Source: Wenyingzhuangia marina
GTDB lineage: Bacteria; Bacteroidota; Bacteroidia; Flavobacteriales; Flavobacteriaceae
Assembly (NCBI RefSeq): GCF_900130035.1
Contig: NZ_FQXQ01000001.1
Coordinates: forward strand, 558,001 to 622,000
Reading direction: 5' to 3'
Length of the DNA: 64,000 bases
Shown here: piece by piece, positions 8,443-17,552 of the stretch
Position numbering within the stretch: position 1 is the stretch's first letter
Layout: each line of letters opens with the position of its first letter
Program-made: the position numbers and the translations under genes
Notes under the pieces: generated by a model
The model's input: only the letters and a program-made list of their open reading frames with translations
Database searches by the model: none
Told to the model about the DNA's origin: nothing

Positions 8443-9341
8443 AGTACATCCTTCAAAACACTTTCTAAACTATCATATTTAAACTCAAAACCTGTTGCTT
8501 TTATTTTGGTATTGTCTACAGCACTACCTTCTAAAATAATACTGGCCATTTCTCCAAAAAATAACCTCAACATAAAAGCAGGGACTTTTGGCATAAAAAG
8601 AGGTTTGTGTAAAATTTTTGCAACTTTTTGGGTTACTTCCTCGTTGGTATTATTTACAGCAACAGCGTTGTAAGCTCCTTGTAAATCAACATTATTTATG
8701 GCGTGTAAATACATATTACACAAATCTTGAATGTGAATTAAAGACATTACTTGTTTACCCGATCCTAAAGGAGAACCAAAACCTAATGCAATGGGTTTAA
8801 TCATTTTTTGTAAAGCAGAATCTTTACTAGCACAAACCACTCCCGTTCTTAAACTAACTATTCTAATTCCTAAATGATTAAATTGGTTTGCTGCATTTTC
8901 CCATGCAACACAAACTTTTGCTAAAAAATCATCTCCAAAAGCAGCTGCTTCTTCGTAACAATTATTGGTAGTTTCTAAACCATAACAATCTGCTCCCGAT
9001 GCAGATACAAATGTTTTTACTTGATGTTTATTTTCTTTTAAAGTTTTATAAATCAAATCTGCTGTTTTTACTCTACTGTCAATAATTAATTCTTTTTGTT
9101 TGTCTGTCCACCTTTTGTCACCAATATTAGCTCCTGCCAAATGAATGATATGATCTACACTACAAACTGCCTCAATATCTATGGTTTCCTTTGCTAAATT
9201 CCAAACAGCATAGCTCAATCCTTTTACTTGTGATTCTTTTTCTGAACGAGAAAGCACCATTACTTCAATATTATTAGACAATAACAAATCTGTTAAAAAA
9301 CTACCGACCAATCCTGTTCCTCCTGTAATTAAAACCTTCAT
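8439..9341 (-). CDS. TIGR01777-type epimerase/SDR protein
   Basis: 300 aa, the standard length of the family that includes E. coli YfcH and plant SulA homologues (predicted nucleotide-sugar epimerases, function unproven). The Rossmann motif ITGGTGLVGSFL lies at the N-terminus. HLAGANIGDKRW and the C-terminal VPAFMLRLFFGEMA with the final TGFEFKYDSLESVLKDVL are diagnostic. It is convergent with the YeeZ-like gene. Its promoter must lie in the 127 bp shared with the divergent MscS gene. Confidence 0.9.
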   Translation of the reverse strand: MKVLITGGTGLVGSFLTDLLLSNNIEVMVLSRSEKESQVKGLSYAVWNLAKETIDIEAVCSVDHIIHLAGANIGDKRWTDKQKELIIDSRVKTADLIYKTLKENKHQVKTFVSASGADCYGLETTNNCYEEAAAFGDDFLAKVCVAWENAANQFNHLGIRIVSLRTGVVCASKDSALQKMIKPIALGFGSPLGSGKQVMSLIHIQDLCNMYLHAINNVDLQGAYNAVAVNNTNEEVTQKVAKILHKPLFMPKVPAFMLRLFFGEMASIILEGSAVDNTKIKATGFEFKYDSLESVLKDVL

Positions 9342-9428
9342 AAAATTTTATTTATATATCTGATAAAGCTAAGAAAAACAAGATCTTTAATTAACTTTCT
9401 AACGCAAGTTATTATTATTTAAAATAAT

Positions 9429-9436
9429 TATATTTG
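9429..9436 (+). promoter_or_regulatory. -7 box for the MscS gene
   Basis: TATATTTG matches TANNTTTG, 32 bp before the ATG at 9469. No clear -33 TTG was seen. Confidence 0.45.
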
Positions 9437-9468
9437 AAAATATTAACCATCAAAAAAAACTAACCATT

Positions 9469-10296
9469 ATGGATGTAAATAACATTTGGGAAACGGTAAC
9501 CACTACAGGTTCTGAATATGTAACGGCCTACGGGTTTAAATTAGTATCAGCAATTCTTGTTTGGATTATTGGATCATACATTATCAAAACAATGAACAAT
9601 GCATTTGGTAAAGCACTAGAGAAAAGTAAAACTGATGATTCTTTAAGACCTTTCCTAAAAAGTTTAATTGGAGCCTTATTAAAGGTTGTTTTGGTCATTA
9701 CCGTATTATCTACCTTAGGAATTGAAATGACTTCTTTCATTGCTATTTTAGGAGCTGCTGGTTTGGCTATAGGAATGGCTATGTCTGGAACGTTACAAAA
9801 CTTTGCTGGCGGAGTAATGATTTTAATTTTTAAACCTTACAAAGTTGGAGATTATATTGATGCACAAGGACATGCTGGAACCGTTAGAGAAATACAAATT
9901 TTTAATACCATTTTAAAAACCCCAGACAACAAAACCATTATTATACCAAATGGTGGATTATCTAACTCTTCTATGGTAAACTATTCTACAGAACCAACAA
10001 GACGTGTGGATTTTACATTCGGTATTGGATATGGCGATAGTATTGAACAAGCAAAAGAAGTGTTATTAAATATTTTAAAAAATGATGATAGAATTATTAA
10101 CGAACCTGCAGAACCTTTTGTACAAGTATCTGCTTTGGCTGATAGTTCTGTAAATTTTACAGTAAGAGTTTGGGTAAATTCAGGTGACTATTGGGGAGTA
10201 TTTTTTGACACCAACGCTAAAGTATATAACGAGTTTAATAAAGCGGGTATAAACATTCCTTTTCCACAAATGGATGTTCATGTTCATAAAGATTAA
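9469..10296 (+). CDS. mscS: Small-conductance mechanosensitive channel, MscS family
   Basis: 275 aa, close to E. coli MscS in length and layout: three TM segments (about 20-40, 62-82, 88-112), the Gly/Ala-rich pore helix ILGAAGLAIGMAMSGTLQNFAGG, then the beta domain with FKPYKVGDYIDAQGHAGTV and the alpha/beta vestibule ending FPQMDVHVHKD. The channel opens under membrane tension to release osmolytes during hypo-osmotic shock. It is a single-gene unit with a -7 box and a bidirectional terminator. Confidence 0.94.
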   Translation: MDVNNIWETVTTTGSEYVTAYGFKLVSAILVWIIGSYIIKTMNNAFGKALEKSKTDDSLRPFLKSLIGALLKVVLVITVLSTLGIEMTSFIAILGAAGLAIGMAMSGTLQNFAGGVMILIFKPYKVGDYIDAQGHAGTVREIQIFNTILKTPDNKTIIIPNGGLSNSSMVNYSTEPTRRVDFTFGIGYGDSIEQAKEVLLNILKNDDRIINEPAEPFVQVSALADSSVNFTVRVWVNSGDYWGVFFDTNAKVYNEFNKAGINIPFPQMDVHVHKD

Positions 10297-10312
10297 TTCT
10301 TAGTAATACACA

Positions 10313-10343
10313 TAAAAAAACCGGCTAAATTGCCGGTTTTTTT
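10313..10343. terminator. Bidirectional terminator between mscS and the HNH gene
   Basis: AAACCGGC stem, AT loop and GCCGGTTT with A and T runs on both sides. Both converging genes end within about 20 bp of it. Confidence 0.88.
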
Positions 10344-10924
10344 TATTCATCTATTTTAACAGATCCCCAATTTTCACCAGTTTTAATTCGGTGAATCTGC
10401 ATGTCTGAGACCCCAAACTGTTTGGCAATCATTTTTAATCTTGTTTTGTTATTAGGATCTGCCAATTTTCTTTTTATAATTCTTACCCTACCCTCTGTTA
10501 ACTTTGCATAAGTTCGCTTAGGCTTAGATTTTAAATACTCTTCATTTGCATATTGATGCAATTCCTTTTCTCTTTTTGTAGCCCAACGTAAATTATCTAC
10601 GTGATTGTTTTTTTTATCATAGTCTAAGTGAATAACATAAATATCACCTTCTTTCTTTTCTAAAAAATGTTGTGCTACCAATTTGTGAACATAGCGACTT
10701 GTTTTTTTTCCATTAACTTCTTGAACTAAAGGAATAGTCGTATATCCGTTAATATCATAATGTTTTAAAATTTCTTCTTTTCCGTCTTTGCATTTTAAAA
10801 CACGTCCATAGTTAGATATTTTATACTTTTCAAAAGACGCTATTACACTGTCAAATACAATGTCTTTCCACACTTCATTTCTAAAACCATTTATCATTTT
10901 TGTTAGATTTAAATCATTATACAA
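10343..10924 (-). CDS. NUMOD4-HNH endonuclease, free-standing
   Basis: 193 aa. An N-terminal NUMOD4-type module (EVWKDI ... YKISNYGRVLK, about 18-45) is followed by an HNH nuclease core (YVIHLDYDKKNNHVDNLRWAT, about 96-117) and a C-terminal helix-turn-helix region (LKMIAKQFGVSDMQIHRIKTG). This is the layout of phage- and intron-type homing endonucleases, here as a free-standing gene between the MscS gene and the bat operon. Met10 (MINGFRNEVW) is an alternative start. No target insertion or intron was seen nearby. Its role as a nuclease is inferred from the domains. Confidence 0.82.
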   Translation of the reverse strand: MYNDLNLTKMINGFRNEVWKDIVFDSVIASFEKYKISNYGRVLKCKDGKEEILKHYDINGYTTIPLVQEVNGKKTSRYVHKLVAQHFLEKKEGDIYVIHLDYDKKNNHVDNLRWATKREKELHQYANEEYLKSKPKRTYAKLTEGRVRIIKRKLADPNNKTRLKMIAKQFGVSDMQIHRIKTGENWGSVKIDE

Positions 10925-11029
10925 TAACTAAATGTCAATAAAGACAAATAGTCACTCTTAATAATTCTTAATCATAGCGGTGATTTTTGTTGGAGTATTA
11001 TGGTGTCAAATATACTAATTAAAAATTTA

Positions 11030-11782
11030 TTATAACTTTTTAATTGTTTTCTTGTGAATCCAACCTACTTGACCATCAATAATTTTAATTTTATTCCAAT
11101 CTCCAACAGCATCCATAATTTGCACTTTGGTTCCTTCATGCAACATAAAAGTTTCTGAAGCGCTTTCTCTTGGGGCATTTTTAACTTCTACTTGTGTAGC
11201 AAATACAATTGCAAAATGAATGTTTTGCGATCTCTCATATTGATGAGCGGTAATAACTAAGGTTGTTAAACACGCTGAACTTAGAATAATTCCTAAAGTA
11301 AAGTATAATTTTTTAACACTTGGCACCGTACTAAAAAAGAAAAACATCCAAATAAGTCCTGCCAATAAAGAACATGCTACTGCAATAATTGCCCAAGTAT
11401 TATATGGAAAAATTGCTAAAACAGTATCATTAAATTTCTCAAAAGTAGATTTAGGAACCGATTTTATATTATCAATAATACTTCTGTTCGCATATTCTAA
11501 ATTTACTTTGATATCATTATTGGTAGGATCTAAAACTAAAGCTTTTTCGTAATGATAAATAGCTTCTGCCATATTGTTGGTTTTATAATATGAGTTTCCC
11601 ATATTATAATACAAATCAGCAGACTCAAAACCTTGATGAATCACTTTTTGGTAAGCTTTAATAGCTCCATTATATTCTTCCGACTGATATAATCTGTTCC
11701 CTTGATCAAACAGCTCTTGTGTTGTTTGTGCATTTACATAACCAATGGTTAGTAATAAGATTCCCAATACAAAATTTTTCAT
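11030..11782 (-). CDS. batE: BatE: TPR protein with SH3-like domain
   Basis: 250 aa. Signal peptide (to about residue 18), TPR repeats (about 20-100; ADLYYNMGNSYYKTNNMAEAIYHYEKAL), two TM helices (about 128-150 and 158-178) and a C-terminal bacterial SH3-like domain (GTKVQIMDAVGDWNKIKII ... VGWIHKKTI). Last gene of the bat operon (Bacteroides aerotolerance genes). Its role is known only as a member of the envelope-associated MoxR/VWA system. It lies 12 bp after batD. Confidence 0.88.
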   Translation of the reverse strand: MKNFVLGILLLTIGYVNAQTTQELFDQGNRLYQSEEYNGAIKAYQKVIHQGFESADLYYNMGNSYYKTNNMAEAIYHYEKALVLDPTNNDIKVNLEYANRSIIDNIKSVPKSTFEKFNDTVLAIFPYNTWAIIAVACSLLAGLIWMFFFFSTVPSVKKLYFTLGIILSSACLTTLVITAHQYERSQNIHFAIVFATQVEVKNAPRESASETFMLHEGTKVQIMDAVGDWNKIKIIDGQVGWIHKKTIKKL

Positions 11783-11793
11783 GTTATCGGTTT

Positions 11794-13590
11794 TTATAAA
11801 TTCTTATCTAATTCTGTGATGGCCTGTTTCGCTTTGTCAAAATCTTCTTTCATCTTTTCATCAGAAGAAGGAGCATATCTAGCAAATTCACAAGCACTAA
11901 ATACCTCAATAAATTGAGTAATGGCCTCATTAGAAACACCTTTTTTAGTTAACATTTCTGCAATGCTATCTTTACTAATATCGGTGGTTTCTACCTGTAA
12001 TTTGGCTTTTAAATAATTATGTAATGCTTTTTCTAAAGAACTATAGAACGTGGTTTTGTTCCCCAATTCTTTTTTAGCACTTGCTAAATATTTTTTAGTC
12101 AATTTATCAGCCTTTCTTAACTTATTTCGACTGATGTCTCTACTTAACTCTCTTTGTTTTTTTGATGCAAAAACACCTAAAGGCAATATTACCAATGGCA
12201 ATAGTAACAGAATATAAAACCATTTTGTTTTGTAAAACTCTGATTTTTCAATAGGCTGTAACGTTGTTGATGTGTGTACATATCTAAAATCGTTTCCAGT
12301 AGTCTTTACCGTTTGTTTAAGCGCTCCATTACTGTAATCAGCTCCTAGACTTGTTGCCAAATCTTTTCCTTCGGTAACATCTAATAAAATTTCATCAGAA
12401 GTAATGGTGTGATATTTTTTATCGGTAGGATTAAAGTAACTAAATGAAGTTGCCGGAACTTTAAATTTTCCTTTGTATTGTGGAACCACAGTATAAGCAT
12501 TCTCAATACTACCTGTTAAACCGGTTGTAGTTACGGTAACTTGCTCTTTTCGTTCTGGATCATAAACTTCTAATTCCTTTGGCGTAACAATGTTTGGTAA
12601 TTCAAATAATTTTAAATTTCCTTTACCTGAAACTTTTACTTTTATTTGAGCAGATTCATTGGCTTTAAAAACAGATCTACTTGTATTGACTTCATAATTA
12701 TAATCACCCACTGCACCTGTAAAATCAAGTGGTTTTCCTTCTAATGGTAAAGATTTTACCTTGATGATTTTTTTATCAGAAACCAATCTTTGACTTACAT
12801 TTCGGGTAATCATATTTCCAAAAAAATCTCCTCTTCCTGTAGGAACTCCAACCACCAAATCGGCAGACATTGGATTTACTGTTAACTCACCATTTCTTTG
12901 CGGAATTAAAACTACTTTGTGTAAAACCGCATATTTCCACATTTCTCCCTTATATTTCCCATCTTTAAATTGTGGATTTTTATTATCTAAAACTTGACTC
13001 CAAAATCCTTCATAATTTGGTGGTGTATCAACATCAAAACTATTGATGGCTAGTTGATTTACATACAGTCTATATTCTGCATAAATAGGCTCTCCCACAT
13101 ATGGGTTTTCATCAGAAATGGTTACTACCATTTTTATATTTTGACTTGCAATATAATTAGGATCATTAGGATCTTTTGGTAAATCAACTGCATCAACTAC
13201 ATTTATAGTAATGGTGTTAGATACAATTCTCTTTCCTTGGTATTCTATACTTGCAGGTTCTAAAGTAAACGTTCCTTTGCCTATAGGCTCTAAAATATAA
13301 GAATAGGTTTTAGAAAAAGTACTTTGTGCCTTTCCGTTTACATATGAATAAGAATTACTAACCGACTGACTTGGACCTTGAACTACTTTAAAATTTTTAA
13401 AATTTGGAAGTTTAAAATTGTCCGCCTCTTGGTTGTTAATGTTATATTCTAATCTAAATCTTTGATTTTCACCAAGTGTTTTTTTACTTGTTCTTGCTGT
13501 TAACTCTACTTGAGCAAATAGGCTTGTACTTATGAAAAGTAAGAACAAACAAACACTGTTTAATAAAAATGTATTACCAGTCTTTTTCAT
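11794..13590 (-). CDS. batD: BatD: large periplasmic protein with C-terminal TM
   Basis: About 598 aa from MKKTGNTFLL. The six residues before it in the open frame are probably not used, since this Met directly opens a signal peptide ending in SLFAQ. Beta-rich oxygen-tolerance (BatD) domains cover about 25-440, then there is one TM helix (about 458-478) and a cytoplasmic charged helical tail. The family works with BatA/BatB and MoxR at the envelope. The exact activity is unknown. It overlaps the batC end by 17 bp, so the two are translationally coupled. Confidence 0.9.
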   Translation of the reverse strand: MKKTGNTFLLNSVCLFLLFISTSLFAQVELTARTSKKTLGENQRFRLEYNINNQEADNFKLPNFKNFKVVQGPSQSVSNSYSYVNGKAQSTFSKTYSYILEPIGKGTFTLEPASIEYQGKRIVSNTITINVVDAVDLPKDPNDPNYIASQNIKMVVTISDENPYVGEPIYAEYRLYVNQLAINSFDVDTPPNYEGFWSQVLDNKNPQFKDGKYKGEMWKYAVLHKVVLIPQRNGELTVNPMSADLVVGVPTGRGDFFGNMITRNVSQRLVSDKKIIKVKSLPLEGKPLDFTGAVGDYNYEVNTSRSVFKANESAQIKVKVSGKGNLKLFELPNIVTPKELEVYDPERKEQVTVTTTGLTGSIENAYTVVPQYKGKFKVPATSFSYFNPTDKKYHTITSDEILLDVTEGKDLATSLGADYSNGALKQTVKTTGNDFRYVHTSTTLQPIEKSEFYKTKWFYILLLLPLVILPLGVFASKKQRELSRDISRNKLRKADKLTKKYLASAKKELGNKTTFYSSLEKALHNYLKAKLQVETTDISKDSIAEMLTKKGVSNEAITQFIEVFSACEFARYAPSSDEKMKEDFDKAKQAITELDKNL

Positions 13591-14419
13591 TATTGTTCTC
13601 TTTTGCATTTACCTTTTGAGCATTCACTTTTTTCTGTGTTTTTTGCTCTTCGTTATTCATAGACTCTAACAATTGTTGAATTTGCTCAGGCGATAATTTA
13701 GACTCATTGGGTTGAGCAGGTTGTTGATCTTGTTTTTCATCTTCCCCTTTATCTCCCTGATCCTTTTTATCTTCAGGATTTTCTCCATCCTTTTGATCAT
13801 CTTCTTTTTTATCCTTGTCTCCTTTATCGTCCTTTTTATCTTGATCTTTATCTCCTTTATTATCCTTATTCTGATCTTTATTATCTCCCTTGTTATCTTT
13901 GTCTTTATTGTCGTCTTTGTTATCCTTGTTCTTATCCTTATTATCTTTATTCTGCTGGTCTTGTTTTTCTTTTTGTTTTTTAGCCGCTACAAATTTTTCG
14001 CGCAACACATCGTCTGTAGGTTTTTTTAACAAAGCTTGTTTGTAAGACTCCAATGCTTTTTCTAACTCATTTTGTTTTTTAAAAGTATCGCCAATCAACT
14101 CACTGGTTTTAGCTTTATCTTCTTTGGTTTTGGCCAATTTATTTGCCAATTGATATTGCTCACCAGCTTCTTTATATTTTTTTTGCTGAAAATAGGCATT
14201 CCCTAAATTATAGGCTCCTTTATAATAGGTACCATCTTCTGCCAAACTTTTTTGATAAGCAATGGCAGCATCATCAAGTTTGTTTTTTTTATATAATTCG
14301 TTTCCCTCTCTTAATTGTTTTTTAGCCTCGTATAACTTCTCTTTAGGAAGCCCCGTTTCTTCTTGTGCAAAAGATGAAAACGTAGTAATGGCAAAAAACA
14401 ACATCCATAACTTCTTCAT
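13574..14419 (-). CDS. batC: BatC: TPR protein with charged low-complexity tail
   Basis: 281 aa. Signal peptide (MKKLWMLFFAITTFSSFAQ), three TPR units (about 30-145; YYKGAYNLGNAYFQQKKYKEAG) and a tail from about 150 to 235 made almost only of Asp, Lys, Asn, Gln and Glu in DNK/DKD-type repeats, then SPEQIQQLLESMNNEEQ, a segment conserved in BatC proteins. It sits between batB (1 bp gap) and batD (overlap). TPRs suggest a scaffold among the Bat proteins. The disordered tail is repeat-encoded and likely variable in length. Confidence 0.88.
   Translation of the reverse strand: MKKLWMLFFAITTFSSFAQEETGLPKEKLYEAKKQLREGNELYKKNKLDDAAIAYQKSLAEDGTYYKGAYNLGNAYFQQKKYKEAGEQYQLANKLAKTKEDKAKTSELIGDTFKKQNELEKALESYKQALLKKPTDDVLREKFVAAKKQKEKQDQQNKDNKDKNKDNKDDNKDKDNKGDNKDQNKDNKGDKDQDKKDDKGDKDKKEDDQKDGENPEDKKDQGDKGEDEKQDQQPAQPNESKLSPEQIQQLLESMNNEEQKTQKKVNAQKVNAKENNNEKDW
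13740..13975. repeat. batC: Low-complexity repeat tract inside batC
   Basis: An imperfect tandem of short units (TTTATC/TTTATT/TCCTTT variants on the plus strand) encoding the Lys/Asp/Asn-rich tail of BatC. It is the most repetitive coding stretch in the operon and throws a 105-residue antisense open frame that is not a gene. Confidence 0.75.
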
Positions 14420-14420
14420 T

Positions 14421-15461
14421 TTATTCCTTATTTTCGTTAAACAAGTTTACACTTTTTACCCATTTGGTTTTCTTTTCAAACACAAACATATCTAACACCA
14501 ACCATAAAATTCCTAAACCGATAAACCATTGGAACTGACTTTTGTATTCTGAGAATTGCTTAGATTCAAATTCTGTTTTTTTGGCTTTAGACAATACCTC
14601 CATAATTTTATTTACAGAGTTTGATGTTTTGTTTCCATCCACATAAAAACCATTGGCTGTTTGTGCAATTTCTTGTAATACTTTTACATGTCTTTGGGTG
14701 ATGACCACTTCACCGTTTTTATCTTTTTTTAATCCTTTTTTATATCCATTAATCATGTCAGGAATAACATCACCTTTTTCAGTTCCAATACCAATGGTGA
14801 TAACTTTAATTCCTTCTTCATCTAATTCTTTGGCCTTATCAACAGTGTTTTCTTCATGATCTTCTCCATCAGATAAAATGACCAAATATTTATTGGTTTG
14901 TTCATCATTATCATAATAAGTTTTAGCCAAATTTAAAGCATCATTAATAGCCGTTCCTTGACTAGAAACCATATCTGGAGAGGCATTTTTTAGAAATAAC
15001 CTAGCTGCAGATTGGTCAGTAGTAATAGGCAATAGAGGGTAAGCGTTCCCTGCATAAATAATTACTCCAACTCTGTCACTCCCTAATTGATCTATGGTTT
15101 TAGAAATAATTTGTTTTGCTTTTTCTAATCTGTTTGGAGCAATATCCTCTGCTAACATACTTTTAGAAACGTCTAATGCAAAAACAATATCAACTCCTTC
15201 TCTTTTAACCGTTTCTAACTTGGTTCCGATCTTAGGATTGACCAAAGCAACAACTAAAAAGGTAATACTTAAAGCCAAAAACAACCACTTAATAGTGGCT
15301 TTAAAAGTTGAGTAATCTGGTGCTAATTTTTGAATTAAATAAACGTTTGCAAATGCTTTTTGAGTTCTTTTTTGCCACCAAAATTTATACAACAAAACAA
15401 GTAACAATAAAGGAATTATTGCCAATGCATAAAAATATATAGGTTCTTCTAATCTCTGCAT
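14421..15461 (-). CDS. batB: BatB: VWA domain membrane protein
   Basis: 346 aa. Two N-terminal TM helices (about 10-27 and 58-76), a von Willebrand A domain (about 88-290) with a complete MIDAS motif (DVSKSML, Thr in GTAIND, Asp in LSDGEDHEE) and one C-terminal TM helix (about 311-328). It is predicted to bind a metal ion and partner proteins at the membrane with BatA. It is separated from batA by a 160-bp gap containing an imperfect inverted repeat, so expression of the distal genes could differ from batA. Confidence 0.92.
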   Translation of the reverse strand: MQRLEEPIYFYALAIIPLLLLVLLYKFWWQKRTQKAFANVYLIQKLAPDYSTFKATIKWLFLALSITFLVVALVNPKIGTKLETVKREGVDIVFALDVSKSMLAEDIAPNRLEKAKQIISKTIDQLGSDRVGVIIYAGNAYPLLPITTDQSAARLFLKNASPDMVSSQGTAINDALNLAKTYYDNDEQTNKYLVILSDGEDHEENTVDKAKELDEEGIKVITIGIGTEKGDVIPDMINGYKKGLKKDKNGEVVITQRHVKVLQEIAQTANGFYVDGNKTSNSVNKIMEVLSKAKKTEFESKQFSEYKSQFQWFIGLGILWLVLDMFVFEKKTKWVKSVNLFNENKE

Positions 15462-15475
15462 AATTTATGTTTATA

Positions 15476-15602
15476 AAGTTTGAAAGACCAAAGTTTATAA
15501 AGTTGTTGATGTTATCAAAAACGCATTAAACAATCTAACATTTATCTCCATCTCTTAAACTTTCTTTTTATTTAACTTAATACTTTACGAACTTTTTAAC
15601 TT
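15476..15602. repeat. Imperfect inverted repeat between batA and batB
   Basis: Arms 15476-15504 and 15574-15602 are rich in AAGTT/AACTT and match at about 19 of 29 positions when one is reverse-complemented, with a 69-nt loop. The 160-bp gap holds no ORF. It is an unusual break in an otherwise tightly packed operon. Confidence 0.4.
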
Positions 15603-15621
15603 GTTACTTTCTAACTTATTT

Positions 15622-16626
15622 TTATATAAAACTTTTAAACAATGTGTTTTTTAATAAATACTCTATGACCAACAAGAGTAAAGCAGCAATAACTAAATTT
15701 CTATACAACTCATCGTAATTATAGTATTTAATATCTTCAATCACTGTTTTTTCCAATTTATCAATCTCTTCATAAATGGTTTTTAACTTATTATTTGAAG
15801 TTGCTCTAAAATATCTCCCGCCAGTTTCCTCAGCAATGTAGGTTAATAACTTTTCATCAATCTCAACTTTCATTGGTTTGTATATTAAGTTACCATTGTA
15901 GTCTTGTGCATAAGGCATTTCTGCCATTCCATTGGTTCCAATACCAATGGTATATACCTTAATTCCTAAACCTTTGGCTAATTCTGTTGCCAACTTAGGA
16001 TCTACAGAACCTGCAGTATTTACACCATCTGTAAGCAAAATAATTACTTTACTTTTTGCGGTACTTTCTTTTAATCTATTAACAGCTGAACCCAATCCCA
16101 TTCCAATAGCTGTACCATCTTGAATACCTCCATATTCTATAGATTGAATGGTTCTTTTTACAATAGATTTATCAGTGGTAATAGGCGTTTTGGTATAGCT
16201 TTCTCCTGCATAAACCACAATTCCTATTCTATCATTTGGGCGTTTGTCTACAAAGTCTTCTGCTACTTCTTTTAGCGCTTCAAGTCTATTTGGCTTTAAA
16301 TCTCTAGCCAACATAGATCCTGAAACATCAGTTGCCATCACAATATCAATTCCTCTGTTTTTTTTGCTTTTAGTAGTAACACCAACATTTCTAGGTCTTG
16401 CTAAAGCCACTATTAACAAAACCAAAGCCAACAACCTAAAAACCCATAAAGCCCTATAGAGATAAATATAAACACCTGGAGATTGCATTGCTTTTGTTGA
16501 TGCAATAGAAAGTTTTGCTTGATTTCTATTTCTACTGATATACAACCAAAATCCTAAAATAGGAATGATGATTAATAGCCATAAAAAAGCGGGTTGGGTA
16601 AATTCAAAATTACTGTTGCTCATCAT
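15622..16626 (-). CDS. batA: BatA: VWA domain membrane protein
   Basis: 334 aa with the same plan as BatB: N-terminal TM helices (about 13-28, 54-72), a VWA domain (about 88-280) with a MIDAS set (DVSGSML, GTAIGMG, LTDGVN) and a C-terminal TM helix (about 307-325). The 17-bp overlap with the upstream 313-aa gene implies coupled translation. It forms the expected VWA pair with BatB next to the MoxR ATPase. Confidence 0.92.
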   Translation of the reverse strand: MMSNSNFEFTQPAFLWLLIIIPILGFWLYISRNRNQAKLSIASTKAMQSPGVYIYLYRALWVFRLLALVLLIVALARPRNVGVTTKSKKNRGIDIVMATDVSGSMLARDLKPNRLEALKEVAEDFVDKRPNDRIGIVVYAGESYTKTPITTDKSIVKRTIQSIEYGGIQDGTAIGMGLGSAVNRLKESTAKSKVIILLTDGVNTAGSVDPKLATELAKGLGIKVYTIGIGTNGMAEMPYAQDYNGNLIYKPMKVEIDEKLLTYIAEETGGRYFRATSNNKLKTIYEEIDKLEKTVIEDIKYYNYDELYRNLVIAALLLLVIEYLLKNTLFKSFI

Positions 16627-17551
16627 CTTTTACTTCTTGCTTTTTAGATTCTACTAATTGGTGTATGGTTTCTATAATTCTAGACGCATTGGATTGATGT
16701 CCTTTAATTTCCATTTCAACAGGTTTTTGTTTGGCAAACTTTACAAAATCTGCTTGAGATAATAAGTCTCTTAAATTTTCTAAAGTATCCTTATCTAAAC
16801 CTAATTTTTGTTGTTTATTTTCATTAATCAACAAACTCATTAACTCGTCAGTCGTAGTTTCTAATGCCTGAACAAGTAATTCATTACCAATATATTTTCT
16901 AACAATATCGGTTAGTTCAGAATAATACTCCTTAACCTTGTTATTTTGCCATAATTGCTTTTTTTCTAAGTTTTTCAACTCTTTGGTTGCTTCTATGTAA
17001 GGAGGAATCACCACTTTTTTAACTTTAACAGGCTCTTTTTTATTGCGGAACAAAAAGTAAAGTCCAACCATAAAAGCAATCACTGCCAAACCTACGTATA
17101 CATAATTTTTAATTCGGTACCACCATTCAGCCAACGTATAATCTTCATTCTCTAAATCTTTAACAGCATAATGCTTTGCTAACTTAACTGTATCAACAGA
17201 AATGGTTGCAACGTTTACCAATAAAGAATCGGTAAAATAAGCTTTGGCATCAATAAAAACTTGTTGTTTTTTAATATAAAAAGTACCACTATCAAAACCA
17301 GTAATTAAATACTTTTTATACAATTGATTTTGAATAGTGTCTACAGGAAGTTCTTCTGCAACCACTAAACTATCAAGATTTTCTATTTTAGGGAAGATTA
17401 CTTTTTTATGGTTTGGAGCTGAAATTGTATAAGTAACTTGTTCTCCTATTTTAATATTTGTGGTATCTATTTTTACACTTATTGATGGATTTTTTTGTGC
17501 CATCATTGCAAAACCGATACATAAAAAAAGACTTGTAATGATATATTTCAT
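16610..17551 (-). CDS. Bat-operon membrane protein, unnamed
   Basis: 313 aa. Signal peptide (to about 18), a beta-rich periplasmic domain (about 20-140; a BatD-like look with KIGEQVTYTISAPNHKK), one TM helix (about 150-167) and a cytoplasmic helical domain (about 180-313; IRKYIGNELLVQALETTTDEL). A protein of this plan regularly sits between the DUF58 and batA genes in Bacteroidota. It is 1 bp from the DUF58 gene and overlaps batA. The function is unknown, but a structural or adaptor role in the Bat complex is likely. Confidence 0.8.
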   Translation of the reverse strand: MKYIITSLFLCIGFAMMAQKNPSISVKIDTTNIKIGEQVTYTISAPNHKKVIFPKIENLDSLVVAEELPVDTIQNQLYKKYLITGFDSGTFYIKKQQVFIDAKAYFTDSLLVNVATISVDTVKLAKHYAVKDLENEDYTLAEWWYRIKNYVYVGLAVIAFMVGLYFLFRNKKEPVKVKKVVIPPYIEATKELKNLEKKQLWQNNKVKEYYSELTDIVRKYIGNELLVQALETTTDELMSLLINENKQQKLGLDKDTLENLRDLLSQADFVKFAKQKPVEMEIKGHQSNASRIIETIHQLVESKKQEVKDDEQQ

Positions 17552-17552
17552 T

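Noticed and set aside
13712-14029. Plus-strand 105-codon hydrophobic frame with many Ile/Phe/Leu
   Set aside because: Exact antisense of the Lys/Asp-rich repeat tail of batC. Its hydrophobic look is a mirror of the repeat.
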